Assembly: GCA_001695595.3 (NCBI GenBank)
Contig: MBPM02000065.1
Location: 310,001 to 374,000 of the forward strand
Direction: 5' to 3'
From: Plasmopara viticola
Taxonomy: Eukaryota > Oomycota > Peronosporomycetes > Peronosporales > Peronosporaceae
Length of the DNA stretch: 64,000 nucleotides
The position numbers were made by a program, and so were the translations under genes. Numbering within the stretch: the stretch's first letter is position 1; every line of letters starts with the position of its first letter. Below, in pieces: positions 26,437-38,806 of this stretch. A model generated the notes under the pieces. The model was not told the DNA's origin. It was given only the letters and a program-made list of their open reading frames with translations, and made no database searches.

Positions 26437-29172
26437 ATGAATGAATATACGCCCAACCAACCGGCGCCCCAGCCACCGCCGGTATCGTCTCAGTCACGCG
26501 GGCTAGCCGTACCTTACGCCACTTTCTCTGCTGCGGGCGGCATGAACGCCAACGTTGTCAATCTTGCCTCCACGGACCGTGCCAAAAGGTTGGAAGCTGA
26601 ATCACGCATACATACACTTTTTGGCTTTGTAACTTGAAGTAACAAGGCGTGCGGTCCCCCTTTCCCTTTTTTACTAATGGCGAGACCCTTTTCGTCTACA
26701 GGCACCCCTCACCCTCTCGCGTTGGCAGTTTGTATACGACCAGCTGAAGCAGCGGGATTGGGGGGGGGAAGAGGAGTGGGGGACCCATAACAATGCAACC
26801 ATACTATTACTGCTTGCTAATTCTATTTTTTTCATGTCCGTTGCAGTTTCCAAGGAGCTCCTCGAGCTGGCGTGACAGCGAAATACCAGTTACATCCGCA
26901 TCAGTTGCAACAGGTGAACGAATACCACACTGGACCCTATGCGTCTTCAAACTATCCGCTGCATAAAAGTCCGGTAGACAATCGAACGACTGGTCACAAT
27001 GGCGGCAAGTTTGATTATGCCAATCAACAGTATTCGCCACAACCACCACCTCAGCAACAATCGTATGTTGCAACATACGGTTACCCGTCGTATGCGCAAA
27101 CTTACAGCACCTCTGGAGACTATCAACAACACCAACAGCAACAGCAACAGCAACAGCAACAACATACGCAACAATACCATGGCGGCTACACGCAGGTCGA
27201 GGCAAATCCCTTGGGCATGTTGGCAACGAACGCACAGGCGTCTACGGATGCAATGCCACACGAACCAATCAATATTGGGCTAAAAGATGTTGCTCATCGC
27301 AAGTATCGACAGTCCTACAGTGTGGTACCCAACGATTCATTTTTGAACTCCAGTAATGGCTATGTGCATGGCATTGAGCGTCCTGGTAACGTGGTACAGA
27401 TCAAAACGAATCCGAGCAATACGCAGCAGTCGATGTATCAGCGTTCAAATTTGTTTAGTGGCAACACGGCATTTTATTCGCAGCAACAGGTGCAGCAACA
27501 GCAACGGACGCAGTCGACGCAGCAGCACAATCTATTGGATCTTGGTCCTTCAAGTGCCAGTTATGAGGCAAATGGAAATGGAGGGGTATCTTCTGGTATG
27601 GGACGAAGCATGAACAATAGTGTCGGCGGACTCTTTAGCACTGGATCGCGTATGCCACAATATAGTCCAAACGCCTCAACTTCTTCCTTGACAACGCGAT
27701 TAAAAGACGGGGGTGTGGACATTTCAATTGGCGCTTCTTCAAATGGAAGCCACTTGTCGTTTCTGCAGCAACCGACTGCCAAGTCGCATGATCTAGCGCA
27801 ATCGACATCATTGTACGGTGATGTTGCCAATTCGGCAACGTCTATGTCAATGGAGGGTCCGCCTTCAGATGGGTCGGCATCCGCATCTGTTAATGCCAAT
27901 GCATTGTATGTACCATCATCGTTAATCCCTTCGTCGTCGCAACTGAACACAAGCGCCGAAACCACGTGTGGTTTGTGCAGTGGCGCTCATAGTGACAGAA
28001 TCGCAAACCATTGTGGCCATCGCTTCCACGCTCAATGTTTGCACTCATGGGGAGGATTAACTACGTGCCCAATTTGTGCACAGGTACGTACAATTTGATG
28101 TCATCTCCTGTATAATAATTGTACTGACTATTTGTATGCACTGTAATAGGCATCAAACACGATCACAGGTCTATCACAAAATGTTAGTGGTACTAGCTAC
28201 GGTCTTGGAGGAGACAATGTCACGATAGCACAGGCTGGAGACATGCCCATAAATAGTGGCAATTCTCTTAATGCCGCCAATCCTGGCAGCAATGCTGTGC
28301 CAATATCGCCTCATGCGATGGGACCGTCGCAAATGACGACTATCAACATTTCGCAAGTAAATAGTGGCGGACGTCCACCTCCAATTGACACGCGCATTGG
28401 GGATCATCGAGTCGGTTCAACTACGTTGAGTGGTGGGAAACGCAGTGCAACATCAACTCGCTCGGGATCTAGTAGTGGCGGACGTGTACGCAAAAACAAG
28501 AAGCTGAAAGACTGCTCAGTACCAGGCTGTGATCGGACCGTTCGTTCGCGTGGATTGTGTAAAGGTCACGGAGGAGGTCGTCGCTGTGGGTTTACTGGTT
28601 GTGGTTTAAGCGACCAAGGCGGTGGCTTTTGCATTAGTCATGGAGGTGGTAAGCGTTGCCAACATGAAGGGTGTGATAACTCAGCTCAGTCGCGTGGATT
28701 GTGCAAGTTGCACGGTGGAGGTAGTCGCTGCACAGTTCCAAACTGTACAAAAAGCTCCCAAGGGCGCGGACTTTGTCGTGCGCACGGCGGCGGTCGTCGT
28801 TGTATGGTCGAAGGTTGCAATAAGACGGATAGACGTGCTGGATACTGTGTTACTCATGGCGCTGACAAGAAGTGCATCATTGCAGAGTGTTCTAAAACTG
28901 GTCGCATTGACAACATGTGTACAAAGCACTATTTTGAACGCCATCCTGCGCAACCTCCAGGAACTGTGAGCACGACACCCCCTCCAGTCATCACGGTCAA
29001 TGCTAATACGAGCGCAGCGAGAGCTCGAGCTGAGCGAAAGCGTGCAGCTGAACAGCAAGCTGTCGCTACCCACTATACAGGTATGTCTTCCGCCATGCTT
29101 GGGTCCGTTCCTAACACGACATTTGTTGATGAACGGGTTGGTGGAACGATGTCCAAAACGGGACCATTTTAG
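26437..29172 (+). CDS. RING-H2 finger plus WRKY19-like zinc-repeat protein
   Basis: Four exons: 26437..26628, 26702..26775, 26847..28083 and 28150..29172, with introns of 73, 71 and 66 bp. They join in phase to 841 residues. A short conserved-looking segment RIHTLFGFAPLTLSRWQF spans exons 1-2. Exon 3 is Gln/Asn/Ser-rich with a pure Gln run and ends in a RING-H2-type finger (CGLC, NHCGHRFHAQC, CPIC; about 463-499). Exon 4 carries six tandem zinc repeats of about 24 residues (623-762) of the pattern CxxxGC..RGLCxxHGGGxRC, the WRKY19-like family expanded in oomycetes. A basic patch (RVRKNKKLK) just before the repeats could be a nuclear signal. Likely a nuclear DNA- or protein-binding E3 ligase; this is inference. 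Intron 2 has a poor donor (GTGGGG after a G run), the least certain join. Confidence 0.8.
27124..27171 (+). repeat. CAA/CAG repeat coding for polyglutamine
   Basis: A mixed caa/cag tract inside exon 3 of the RING gene codes for an almost pure glutamine run. A second Q-rich patch lies at 27480-27530. Such tracts are prone to length change. Confidence 0.85.
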
Positions 29173-31544
29173 TCCCGTATAGTGTTGCTGTTGTTGGCTT
29201 GTCGCAGTTGTCAAGAAGTTCTTAAAATTAAGTGAACCCATAACTAAAGCAAGGTGATAACGGCAGGGATGCGGGCTGAAGGATGAAGTGGACCGACAAA
29301 TGTATTTGTAACGAGGGGAAAAGACGCAAAATGAAATAACACGTTAAAAGTCGCGGCGACTCAAGTAGTAAAGAGACTAGGAAGCACGGCGACAGAAGAA
29401 AATGGACGATTGAAAAAGAAAAATGAAGACGAGACAAATGGTCACGATAAAAAGTTGATTGACCGAAACTGACAAGATTGAATACAAGATGAAAGAATGG
29501 ACAAAGTCCAACAGGGCCACATAAATGAGGAAGGGCCATCCTCGAAATTGCAAATCGCAAAATATTGCTCCAACGTACCAACTAAGTGAAAAAATGGAAA
29601 ATGAAATTACGACTTTTGAAGCACCAGGGAGAGTGAAATGCGAATGTAGTGAGAACAAAAACAAGGAAATTGATCAGGTCCCAGGGTCGCGTTTTAAGAC
29701 TTCAGCGACGCGGATGGGGATAAAGATCACAAAATTTGTTGCAGCGCGAAAAGGACTAACCCTTTGCATTTAGGAAAATTAAGTGATGTAGTAAAGTGAG
29801 CGCCTCTCTAGGAATTAAAATTGGAGAGGAAAGTTGAGAAAATAACGAAGTTCACAGGTGAATTTGAACATTGCATCGCTTCGCTTTTAGACCAGGTCAC
29901 CGCACCAGACTGTCAGTGTGCTATGTATTGCTACAAATTGTCAACTCATGCGATTTTTAACGAGGACCGCACGCTTGTTGATCAGATTGCATGACTTTTT
30001 TGTTTCTTTTGCTTTTCCTTTGGCCTGTGTGCGAGCCACACGGCGCTCTTCTTTGTCCGCTTTGACAGTATTCATTCGTTCACGCTCAGGTCGCTTGCGC
30101 TCCGCGACATTCTCATCCGGCACTTGTTCTTCCATGTAGCTATGTTCTTCCATGTAGCTACTTACGGCCTAAAGATACTACTTAACATACCTGTCTTGAA
30201 CACGACGATCTTCTTGGTCGTTTGTATCTTTTCATCGTGGCAATTTGCTAACCCGTCATTTTGCTCTCCGTGTGATTACGGTCTCAAGAAGAGCACTTGT
30301 GACACGGCCTCATCTGTACTACGATCGACTGCCTTTTCTACACATGACACGCAATTGATTTCATGCAGGAGTTCTACAGAGTTGCCTTCTCATAGCTAGC
30401 CTCCTCCGTGCTTCGACAGGATATTCGCCATCCAATGCCTTTCGGACCACGACACGAATCAAGTGAAGGCACATCTAATGTCTGCAGCAAAGCTTCGAAT
30501 GGTCCACGGACACGGTTGTGCATTCTTTTTGTATAGAGCGATTGAAGAAACGGCGAGATAGACATTGGAATCCAAACTCGAGCATCGATGCGTTTCTTTA
30601 ATATGCATGGCCTTTTTTACCGCAGAGACAAATATTTTTTTTCGGAGTAATCTCACCGATCTGGAAATAATCTCATTGATCCGTAAAGGCTGGCGTCGAA
30701 GACTGTAAGTGAGTGTCCACAAGACCTGCGTCACTTTAAAGTCGGAGCTGGAACCCGGTCCAGATCGAGGGTTTTGAAGGCGTGATCACATCCGGATGCG
30801 TAGCAACGGATTGTTCGGCTTGTAAATTAGGTTGATGCGTTAGTGGCTGACTAGTTTTCCATTCACTAGTGAGTGTAAAATTCCATTTGCCCTTACGAGC
30901 GTGGAAATTTCCATAAAAGCAGTCCATAATCATTGTGTACGGACTCTATCACTATTTTAGCGAGAGCCTGTACCATCGTCCGATGCGTGTAATTTTGGGA
31001 TAGCTCTTCGGAAATATGGAAAATTATATAGAGCTCACCTGTCTTCTAGTGTCGGCGAAGCAAGCTCAAAGTTACGTCTTAACAGACTGTTCGAAATTTT
31101 TCGCATCAGACTGGATGGATACAACCCGTCGCACTCCATCACACGGATCTTGGACAGGCTGCGCGCGCACGTTAGAGCATCTGGAACTACAGCTTGATGA
31201 TACGGTTCAAATTACTTGCTGTACAACCATTTGTTGCAGGTACATGCGGTATATGATTTTATCTAAATTCATCCGCGGAATGCTTAAGAAATAAAATTGT
31301 CGAGTTTAGCGTCACAATCGCTGGTAAAGAAGACGTTGCTGTTTTATTCTTGTTCTTCGAAATGTGGCCATTAATCGCAAAGACCATCCTTTTCTTTCGC
31401 TTCTCATGTGGCTGAATGGGAGCCGAAGAGAAGACAGGATTTACTTGTCTCTAAGCCATGTCGGTAAATCTGATATTTTTTAAAAGTAATTTTGCGTTGT
31501 TATCAAATAAATTGCACGCGCGGAGCTTTAAATGGCACACATGC
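29173..31544. other. intergenic with purine-rich tract and broken coding-like DNA
   Basis: 29250-29830 is strongly purine-rich on the plus strand and has no gene. 29941-30153 minus holds a 70-codon charged ORF starting MEEHSYMEEQ, whose first residues come from a 16-bp direct repeat (catgtagctatgttct); it may be chance. 30380-30930 minus reads like decayed coding sequence in changing frames (for example NRVRGPFEALLQTLDVPS), perhaps transposase, family not identified. Nothing else is supported. Confidence 0.35.
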
Positions 31545-33870
31545 AGGATCGGTCATTTTGTATTATGAAAATATAGTATTAACTTTTTGATAGGCTCACA
31601 CCCAATAGAAAAATTAGACACGAGATTAACCTCGTCCCCAGGATGAGATACTGTATACTTGACAATGGCCATTGGCCATTGGCCATTGGCCAATGCCAGG
31701 AAAGCAATGTGAGCCTTCTCAACGACAGAGACTGCACAGACGAAATTCAGAATTTCTGCACATTTCACAGACTTTCTGTCGCACTAAAAGTGACGTCTAG
31801 TTTAAGGAGGACATGTTGCTTCGACTTGTCCTAGTACACGAAATATATTACAGAGTTTTTAATAATAGTAATAATCGATTCCAAATGAGGGGTGTAGATA
31901 GCTGTGTTCACGTGCTATATCTTCAGAGTAGCAAGAAAACATTTACTGTAAGCGGTGTATATTGCTGCTTCTTAATGCTAATTAGTAAAAGAAGCATATA
32001 TATCTTTGTATTTCGCCAATCGAAACAAATTTTAATGAAGGCATCTATCTATTCATAAACAAAAATTGCCTTGGCACGAAAATGCTTTACCGCGACAAAG
32101 TGATATCACTTTTCTCATCTTTATATTGATAGATGAAGCTTTCGTGTGTACATCGTATATCCCGCAGTGCTTTACATTGTTTGGCGGCTGCTATTTAGAG
32201 ATAAAAACACACTCAAGCTTTGTTTCGCAAAAGCTTGAGTCAGCTATGTCCGATTTCACCCAAAATAATATTTATATTTTATCATACGCAAATCCAGATG
32301 AGTCATGACATCGCCTGTAAGTGATAGTATCGGCGACATCTAGTGATACCATGGGCGCTTGCTCTGAAATATCATTTTAATGTCAGCGACCGCTAGTGTA
32401 AGCTGGCGTTCCGGATTCAAATGAATGAGTATCCAATCATAACAATAAAAAAATCTTTTAAATTGCAGCTTTCTTCTATGCGTATACTAAAGTTAGGGCC
32501 GATGAACGGAGGCTATATAAAATATATGTAATTTCTATTGCACAAGTCGATCGATCCCTATATACCGAGGATAGTGATTGATTGTTCACAAAAAAATGTA
32601 TATCTTCCTGACCGCCTTTTTATACAAGCTGTTGTGTGACCTCGCCACATTTAGAAGCAGTTGTAATCAAATCGACGCTCACGCGAATAAAGCCTTCGCC
32701 AGGGTCGGTTTAAGTTGTTTTTGTCATTAGTATCGACAGATTGAAACAACTTGTCTCTTAAATCTTACATAGACGCAAAACAATCTTTGGCACCACCATG
32801 CTGACATTTGTAGTGTGAAGATTTAACAAAGAACACCGGAAAGATCAGCCAATATGGCATTAAATGAAGCCTTGTTTCTCCATCACTCACAAGTCGTATA
32901 TCCCAACTCGAGAAGTCCAAACTACGCTGATTCGTCGAATTCTTTATCGTGAGCTGTGAATTAGCCGACCACTTAAAGCGCACAGCCTTACACTATCAAT
33001 CTTATGACTAATATGTGGGCATTATCAGCCGCGATACGGCCACTTGTATTTTATTTATAAACCATGTCGAGCGGGAGGACAAACGTTGGGACTCACATAC
33101 GACTCTAATTACCAAGGATCAAAGACCTTTAGAAAGACTCACATAGATCTTGGGTGCGTCGACATCGTTTTGAATTTGTAAGCTTTCAAAATGGCTAAAA
33201 CTTTGGCGAAACGACATTCGAAAATTCTGAGCTTATCTTTCGAGCAATTGGCATCAGCATCGATAAATAACTGTATCTCCTTTGAGTGCAAATATTTAAG
33301 CTCTGTCTCTCGTATCAATCTATGGTTTTTGATCTTAGCCGATGCAATTGCACCTATTGTCCTCCATGATATTCCCAGCCGACTTATTGCAGATGATTAC
33401 TGAAGAAAACAAATTCGAGTCTTAAAAAAGGCTTGTAGAGATTCAGTCCCTCTTTTCTTCGGAGCATTTTTGCAGCTCATTTACATAGAAGAGCACGAAG
33501 CCTGTAAAATCGTCAGACGCATTGTTTATTGCAAACTCAACCAATGTTGGTCCATCAAATCAGCCTTAGTGCATATTCTGCGCAGTGTGACGTCGGACAC
33601 ACGATTTGCCATTAGCCTTCTTGAATGGTCTGCAAACTGGTAGTTGGAGCAGCGTTTGTCGAAACGTAGAAGCATGCTGGAAGTATCAACGGACACTACC
33701 GTGTCTGATAGACCATGATGCGTTTTGAAGCTACATTTATAGAAAAGCCTTCTTGTTTGATCCTTGAGTTCACTGGCTGAAAGGGGTATCAAATGCACCA
33801 TTGATTGTTTTTCGCCTTGGCTATAGAAGCGCTTATTGGAGCACCATGTGCCTCCGCACGAATATTATGT
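31545..33870 (-). mobile_element. Ty3/gypsy fragment, copy B (inverted relative to copy A)
   Basis: The minus strand repeats the copy A sequence from its integrase segment (33530-33800 reads ADHSRRLMANRV, then TKADLMDQHWLSL) to its far end (ggtcattttgtattat at 31551). It is about 2.33 kb, equal to copy A once the 334-bp SINE and duplication are removed. Matching ORF shadows (PWHENALPRQSDITF; SQKLESAMSDFT) in both copies show close similarity along the length. It is non-functional. Confidence 0.7.
31664..31697. repeat. short tandem repeat (ccattgg units)
   Basis: Three to four units of ccattgg lie in copy B, where copy A has a single unit plus the SINE insertion. This is the empty site for that insertion. 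Confidence 0.7.
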
Positions 33871-36800
33871 ACTACAGCTCTTCATCTTTGGAAATAATGA
33901 CCTAAACTAGGCGTGGTGGATTCACCCTATAGTGGAGCATACCGCCCACTCATAGCGATGCAAGTGTTGAGGATTCAACAATTCGACTTTAGCATCTTAG
34001 CCTGCAATAGCGAACTCCCTTTAGGGCTAAAATTTGGTATCAGATTTGTATGCCTGATCGTGCGTTGGCTTCCGACCCTGCTAAAGTGGTTCTTTCTCTT
34101 ATTATGACCTGCACAAAAGTGCGTCGACTAGCCTATTGATCTTGCCAGGCCTCTGATAAAGACACAATTGTATTATTTAAAGAGGACAACGATGTTGCCA
34201 TGTTTGGAATAACTGGGGCTTCTTTTCTGTCACTTTAGGAGATACATGATATATATTCAGATTTCATCAGGCTTAGAGTCCGAGAGGTTTTGTAGTACAT
34301 ATTTCATGTTATTTTATCTAAAGAAAGAAGTATATTTATTGAAGTTACAAGCTATCTGACCTAAAAGAGTTGACTTAATTGTTTGCTTTCGTCATCATCG
34401 TGTTGTATTGTCATGCAACTGATGACAGAGTTGGAAACCCCACACATCACAAAAAATAATTAGCGGCTTTGTATCGCCGGTCGAAGCCAGGAACAAAGCC
34501 TGCGAGAAAAAGTTATGATGATAATTAAAGCATCCTGGATCTGCTCACTCAATGTCATTTTTCATTAGATTGGACAATTGCTTTGCAAAGCCCGCATAGC
34601 TAGCACTGCACTTGTTCAAAATGATGGCCTAACAACTTCCTAGTAACATTTTACTAGAGTGGCAAAGGCAAAGCTGAGACGGTATAGCTTTTCAAATTCT
34701 ATGCTCAAACTTTATGGCTGCTTACAAAGCAACCGAGGCCTTCAATTCTCTCTGCAACGAAGACACATTTGTCGATGTTAGTATAAATTTTGTTGGTCAA
34801 AAGCTGCAGACTAAGGTGGCCTGGCCTTAATGGGGCCTTTAGCCTCGACTGATATCTTTTGATGCGGCATGAACATATACTGCGTAATGGTCACAACAAT
34901 GGTGACACTCAAATCGGGGCGTTTGAAACATTTTTTTGCACCGTGGCATGCCACAGGGCGTACTATCCGCCACAAGTGATTGTTGATCGTTTTTTGCGAT
35001 CTTCTTTTGGTTTGATATTTTTTCGCTCATGCATGATTTCTAAAAAGCAAAGTTTAAAAGATTACTGATTCAAATCCGGACCACGTCGCAGAACACATTA
35101 CCGAGTCGCTAATCTCAAGAAATTTTCCGATCAAACTTCTATATCCTTCATTTCCTAATTATGATTAAATGGGAAAAAGGAATCTCTAAAAACTGATCGG
35201 ATGTATGCTAATCAAGATTAATATTCGCATCACTACTTGGCAACTGCCCAAGCAGCGTCCTGATTGCGGTAATAGCTTCGCCAGGTCCGGTTGCGATCGT
35301 TATCAGGATGGTGACATGATCGCTGTTTTCTCGGAAAAAAAGAAGATCTGTCAATGGTCAGTCAAGCTGGTTAGCTGTGCCATCGCTGGATCCTCGACGA
35401 AGAAACTTAGTGCGATCAGCTCCAACAAATTCTGGAAGCCGGGGCCTGCTTGCACCATCTTCTTCACTTCAACCAGCATCTTTGCTATAAGCAACAACTC
35501 CACATAATGCGAAAACTGCTTTGGGGAGCACATAATTCAAGATTTTTGTCCAAGTAAGATCAATTTCATGATCAGGGACCGCAACGCTTGAATTTCCTTG
35601 CCTTTCTCCACACTGAGCACGCAAAGCTTTTTCTCGGCGAGCACATCGCCAATGTTGTATTCCACGTACTCGCGGTATCGTTTTCGTTGTTTCTCTTCAT
35701 TGAGTGCAAATTTATTTACGTCCATCGCCTGGGTAGTCAGTACTGCATTTGATTCTAGCATCGTATTTGGCCCAGCTACGTATTACACGGCTCAAGAAAT
35801 AGCATTTATGCACCTATAGCAATATTGTACTTTAAATCGATCCAACTGCTGCTCTTGTTATTACCTGCCTAAATCTTGCTATTGCAATCGCGATCGGGGT
35901 CTACGTACCTTCACGTTGGCAGAGGTGGAAATATGATGGTCTAATACTGACTTCACAATAGCAAGGTTTGATCTTCTATCCTCTATGAGAAGAAAATTCA
36001 AAGATAACACATTCATTCCTCGATCAAAATATGATCCTGCTCAAAATTATAGATAGCAACGTATGTATTGAGCTGTTAATTCGACTGAAAACCGTAACAG
36101 TGGATAAGCATGTTATTTTTGCTTCCATCCTCGATACATTCTTGTACTTCTTTTAGATAAAAATATCCATCATCATTGTGCTTATTTTCTTGGACGTTGT
36201 ATGTTTGCAGAGATCGATAAATGGTTTTATTGAGATGTCAGCAGAGAAGTCGCAACAGACGATATCAGAGTTCCTCTGTGATGAACTCCTCTCGAGTATC
36301 ACGTACTGTGAGTTGATTCAAACTTGTTCGTCTCAGAGTCATTTACGCTCATTGCGAATTCATCCTTTTTTCAACCACTTGAATACTGTCAATATTGTAT
36401 TGAATGATTATTGGTCTTTGTACATACGACAAACGTTTTGAAAGGCTTAGTAGGGCCATAACAAAAAGTTCATGTAAGATTTGCTCGGTCGACTAAAATT
36501 CGCTAAGCCAATTTCCATTGAGAGCTCAAAGTGCTCATTTTTTGGAACGTTTTAAGCTTGGACTTTGGTATTAAATCGTGAGAATTTTGCATTGTATAGC
36601 ATAGTGATCAAATAAGTTTCTTCATCTAATAACCATTTTTTTACAAGCGCTTGCTTTAATGCATCATATGACTTTCTTACTGAAATCAAAGGCGATCAAA
36701 AATATTTGTGGCTTAGCTGTATCGGAACATGTTTTACGGTTGATGTAAGTGGTAATCTCAGCTACGTCGCATTGACTTCTGAGGAACATCGCTCATTAAG

Positions 36801-37849
36801 AGAGAGTTACTTTTTAGCTTTGCTTCGCCTTCAAAGACAATCGTAAAAAGGATAACGCTAGAAATTTCTTGAATCGACAATCCTCTGAATACTAGGACTT
36901 CTTCAGTTTGACATTAATGACATCACCAGCTTTGACAGTCGATCCGATCAAAACCTCCGCTGGTCTCAGTATTTAGTACCGAAAGTTGGACCTCAATGGA
37001 GCAACTATGACATCAACTGCAGTTTAAGTCAATTACAACGATATTTCAAACATCGGGAAATTTTAATCGAAAAAGACAATGACACCTGATATTTCAGATA
37101 TGTTTCAAAGCCTTTGGGGACTTCAAGTACAAATAATGTGCCTTTCTACGGTGACTACAAATCGTGCAACTAGTAATCTTTAAAGGTACCTGAGAAAAAT
37201 GGACTGATCATAACATCGAAGATTACATCAGCATCAAATGGCAAAACGTACCCGGTGTTGACTTAGTTATTTTAGCCACAAGCGCTGACGTATGCAACAT
37301 CAATCGGAATGATGAACCTTATCTTGGTCTTACGTCTTGATTAAAAAAAACATGCTTCGATGTTGAAGTTATACAGTCTTACAAAAGCGGTCTTCTTCAT
37401 ATATAGACTCTTGATATACTTCTTGTATAAGTCCTGCTGGATCATCTTCCACACCATCAGATAATTGTATGTACCTTGTTTCAGACACTGTAAATTGAGC
37501 AGTATTTAGGACTAATACGTCCCTACATTAGTTCATTTGGAACTGCTTCTTTTGCGTTAAATTTGGCTATTTGGTTGCAAAGTTTTCAATGCTCTCAAAA
37601 AAGGATAAGCTTATTTTAAAACATTAATTTCACGAAATCGTCTAGCGCATTGCATAATATTAATTAACCAATAATTCTTTTTTTTGTATCAAAAAATCCA
37701 GACTTTTTTTTTCAAGCTGTAAATATGAGTAAGATATTATTGAAAATATCGAAAGTATTGGTCAATTTACTTTCTTAAAATTGTAAATCGTTTATGGTAG
37801 AATATTAGGGATAGGCTAAAAATATCTTTTTTTCCTGTTACTAATTTTT
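33871..37849. other. repeat-rich, no intact gene
   Basis: About 4 kb of AT-rich sequence. Apart from the gene-like fragment at 35220-35761, no ORF carries a recognisable motif. 36900-37200 minus reads in short open blocks (for example AEVLIGSTVKAGDVINVKLK) and may be an unidentified transposon relic. Confidence 0.3.
35220..35761 (-). pseudogene. broken gene fragment, family unknown
   Basis: Two adjoining minus-strand frames, 35761..35537 and 35533..35351, read like one protein interrupted by a frameshift. The first is charged and helical ([19 protein letters not shown], then [14 protein letters not shown]). The second reads ELLLIAKMLVEVKKMVQAG, then LLELIALSFFVEDPAMAQL. A third frame may continue to about 35220 (ILITIATGPGEAITAIRTL). 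The low-complexity-free, helical composition differs from the surrounding repeats. No family was recognised. Confidence 0.35.
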
Positions 37850-37931
37850 GGGAAATGATACCGGGCAGGCACTGATGTTTATATGAAATAATTTGATCGG
37901 CATTTCTTCTCTGTGATTGGCTGGAGGGTTA
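37850..37931. repeat. left terminal inverted repeat
   Basis: Inverted counterpart of 38807-38906, nearly continuous match apart from small indels and one 21-bp gap. Confidence 0.7.
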
Positions 37932-37944
37932 ATTCTCAGTCGTA

Positions 37945-38512
37945 TTAACTTCTTTTGGCTTCGCTCTAACGTCCGTAATTCGCCAGATGCCCGAAATAGT
38001 GTTTTTTGTGCTTCGGCTGCTTTCTTTTGAAAATAACGAATTTCCTTTTCAAGCGATCTTCGCTCATTATCGTTCTCCAAACGCAGCTCTTCGTACCAAA
38101 GACCAAGACTTTTCCATAGATTGATTCGCATCGTTGTCATGAACAGAGGAACGTTGCAACACTTCCAACTTGCCTTGACTAGAGCGTAGTTGTGACGCCG
38201 AGTGCTCAAGCTTGGAATTCACCGAGAAATCGTGTTCTTTGCAGCATGCTTGCAGTGCTTGAGTCCTTGTTTTAAGCTCTTCTTTAAGCGCTGAAATAGT
38301 CTCACGCACAAGACTAATCACCGACTGGTGTCTATTTTTCTTCAAGACCTGACGGCCAATGAAAACATAGCTCCACCTTGACACGATCAGGCTCTCGCTG
38401 GGCTGCCTCTTTAACCTCTTTGAGCGCAGACGCCGCTTGCAATGCTTCGCTTGCCCGTTGACATTCGTCATCAATTTGTCGCAACAGCGAACTCTTTTCC
38501 AAAGTAAATTGT
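37945..38512 (-). pseudogene. captured coiled-coil gene fragment
   Basis: Minus-strand reading begins TLEKSSLLRQIDDECQRA, continues SALKEVKEAAQREPDRVKVE, then in another frame SVISLVRETISALKEELKTR and SQLRSSQGKLEVLQRSS. After a third frame change near 38110 it gives WYEELRLENDNERRSLEKE and SGELRTLERSQKKLIRLR. Heptad-like leucines and charged residues indicate a long coiled coil such as a kinesin, myosin or centrosomal protein tail. At least two frameshifts and one stop make it non-functional. It lies wholly between the inverted repeats. Confidence 0.6.
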
Positions 38513-38806
38513 TGTTACTAGTGCGTCTGTCGCTGTCGAGCTGCCGGACTTCTTAAGGACTTGGCAGACAATGCGTTTGCCAGCTGCTTCTCTACTTCCT
38601 GCACCTAAGTTGCCCGTCGCGTCAGCTCTATATGTTGATGTAATTGAGCTTGCCAAGAGTTTGCAGGGTGTTCATGGTGATGTTATTGTGGAATACGTCA
38701 AAGTTGCGTGGAAAGTCGCGGATTTAACGTCGAAAAGTAGTTTTGGGATAAGTTGCATCTGAGATTGGTGTTGCATATGACTATTGATATCACCACTGAG
38801 ATTTAA

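Noticed and set aside
26947..27261. Minus-strand ORF with a long Leu run
   Set aside because: It is the antisense reading of the CAA/CAG tract in exon 3 of the RING gene.
29228..29664. Two minus-strand ORFs rich in Phe, Leu and Ser that look like membrane proteins
   Set aside because: They are produced by the purine-rich plus strand; no start context, introns or family motif.
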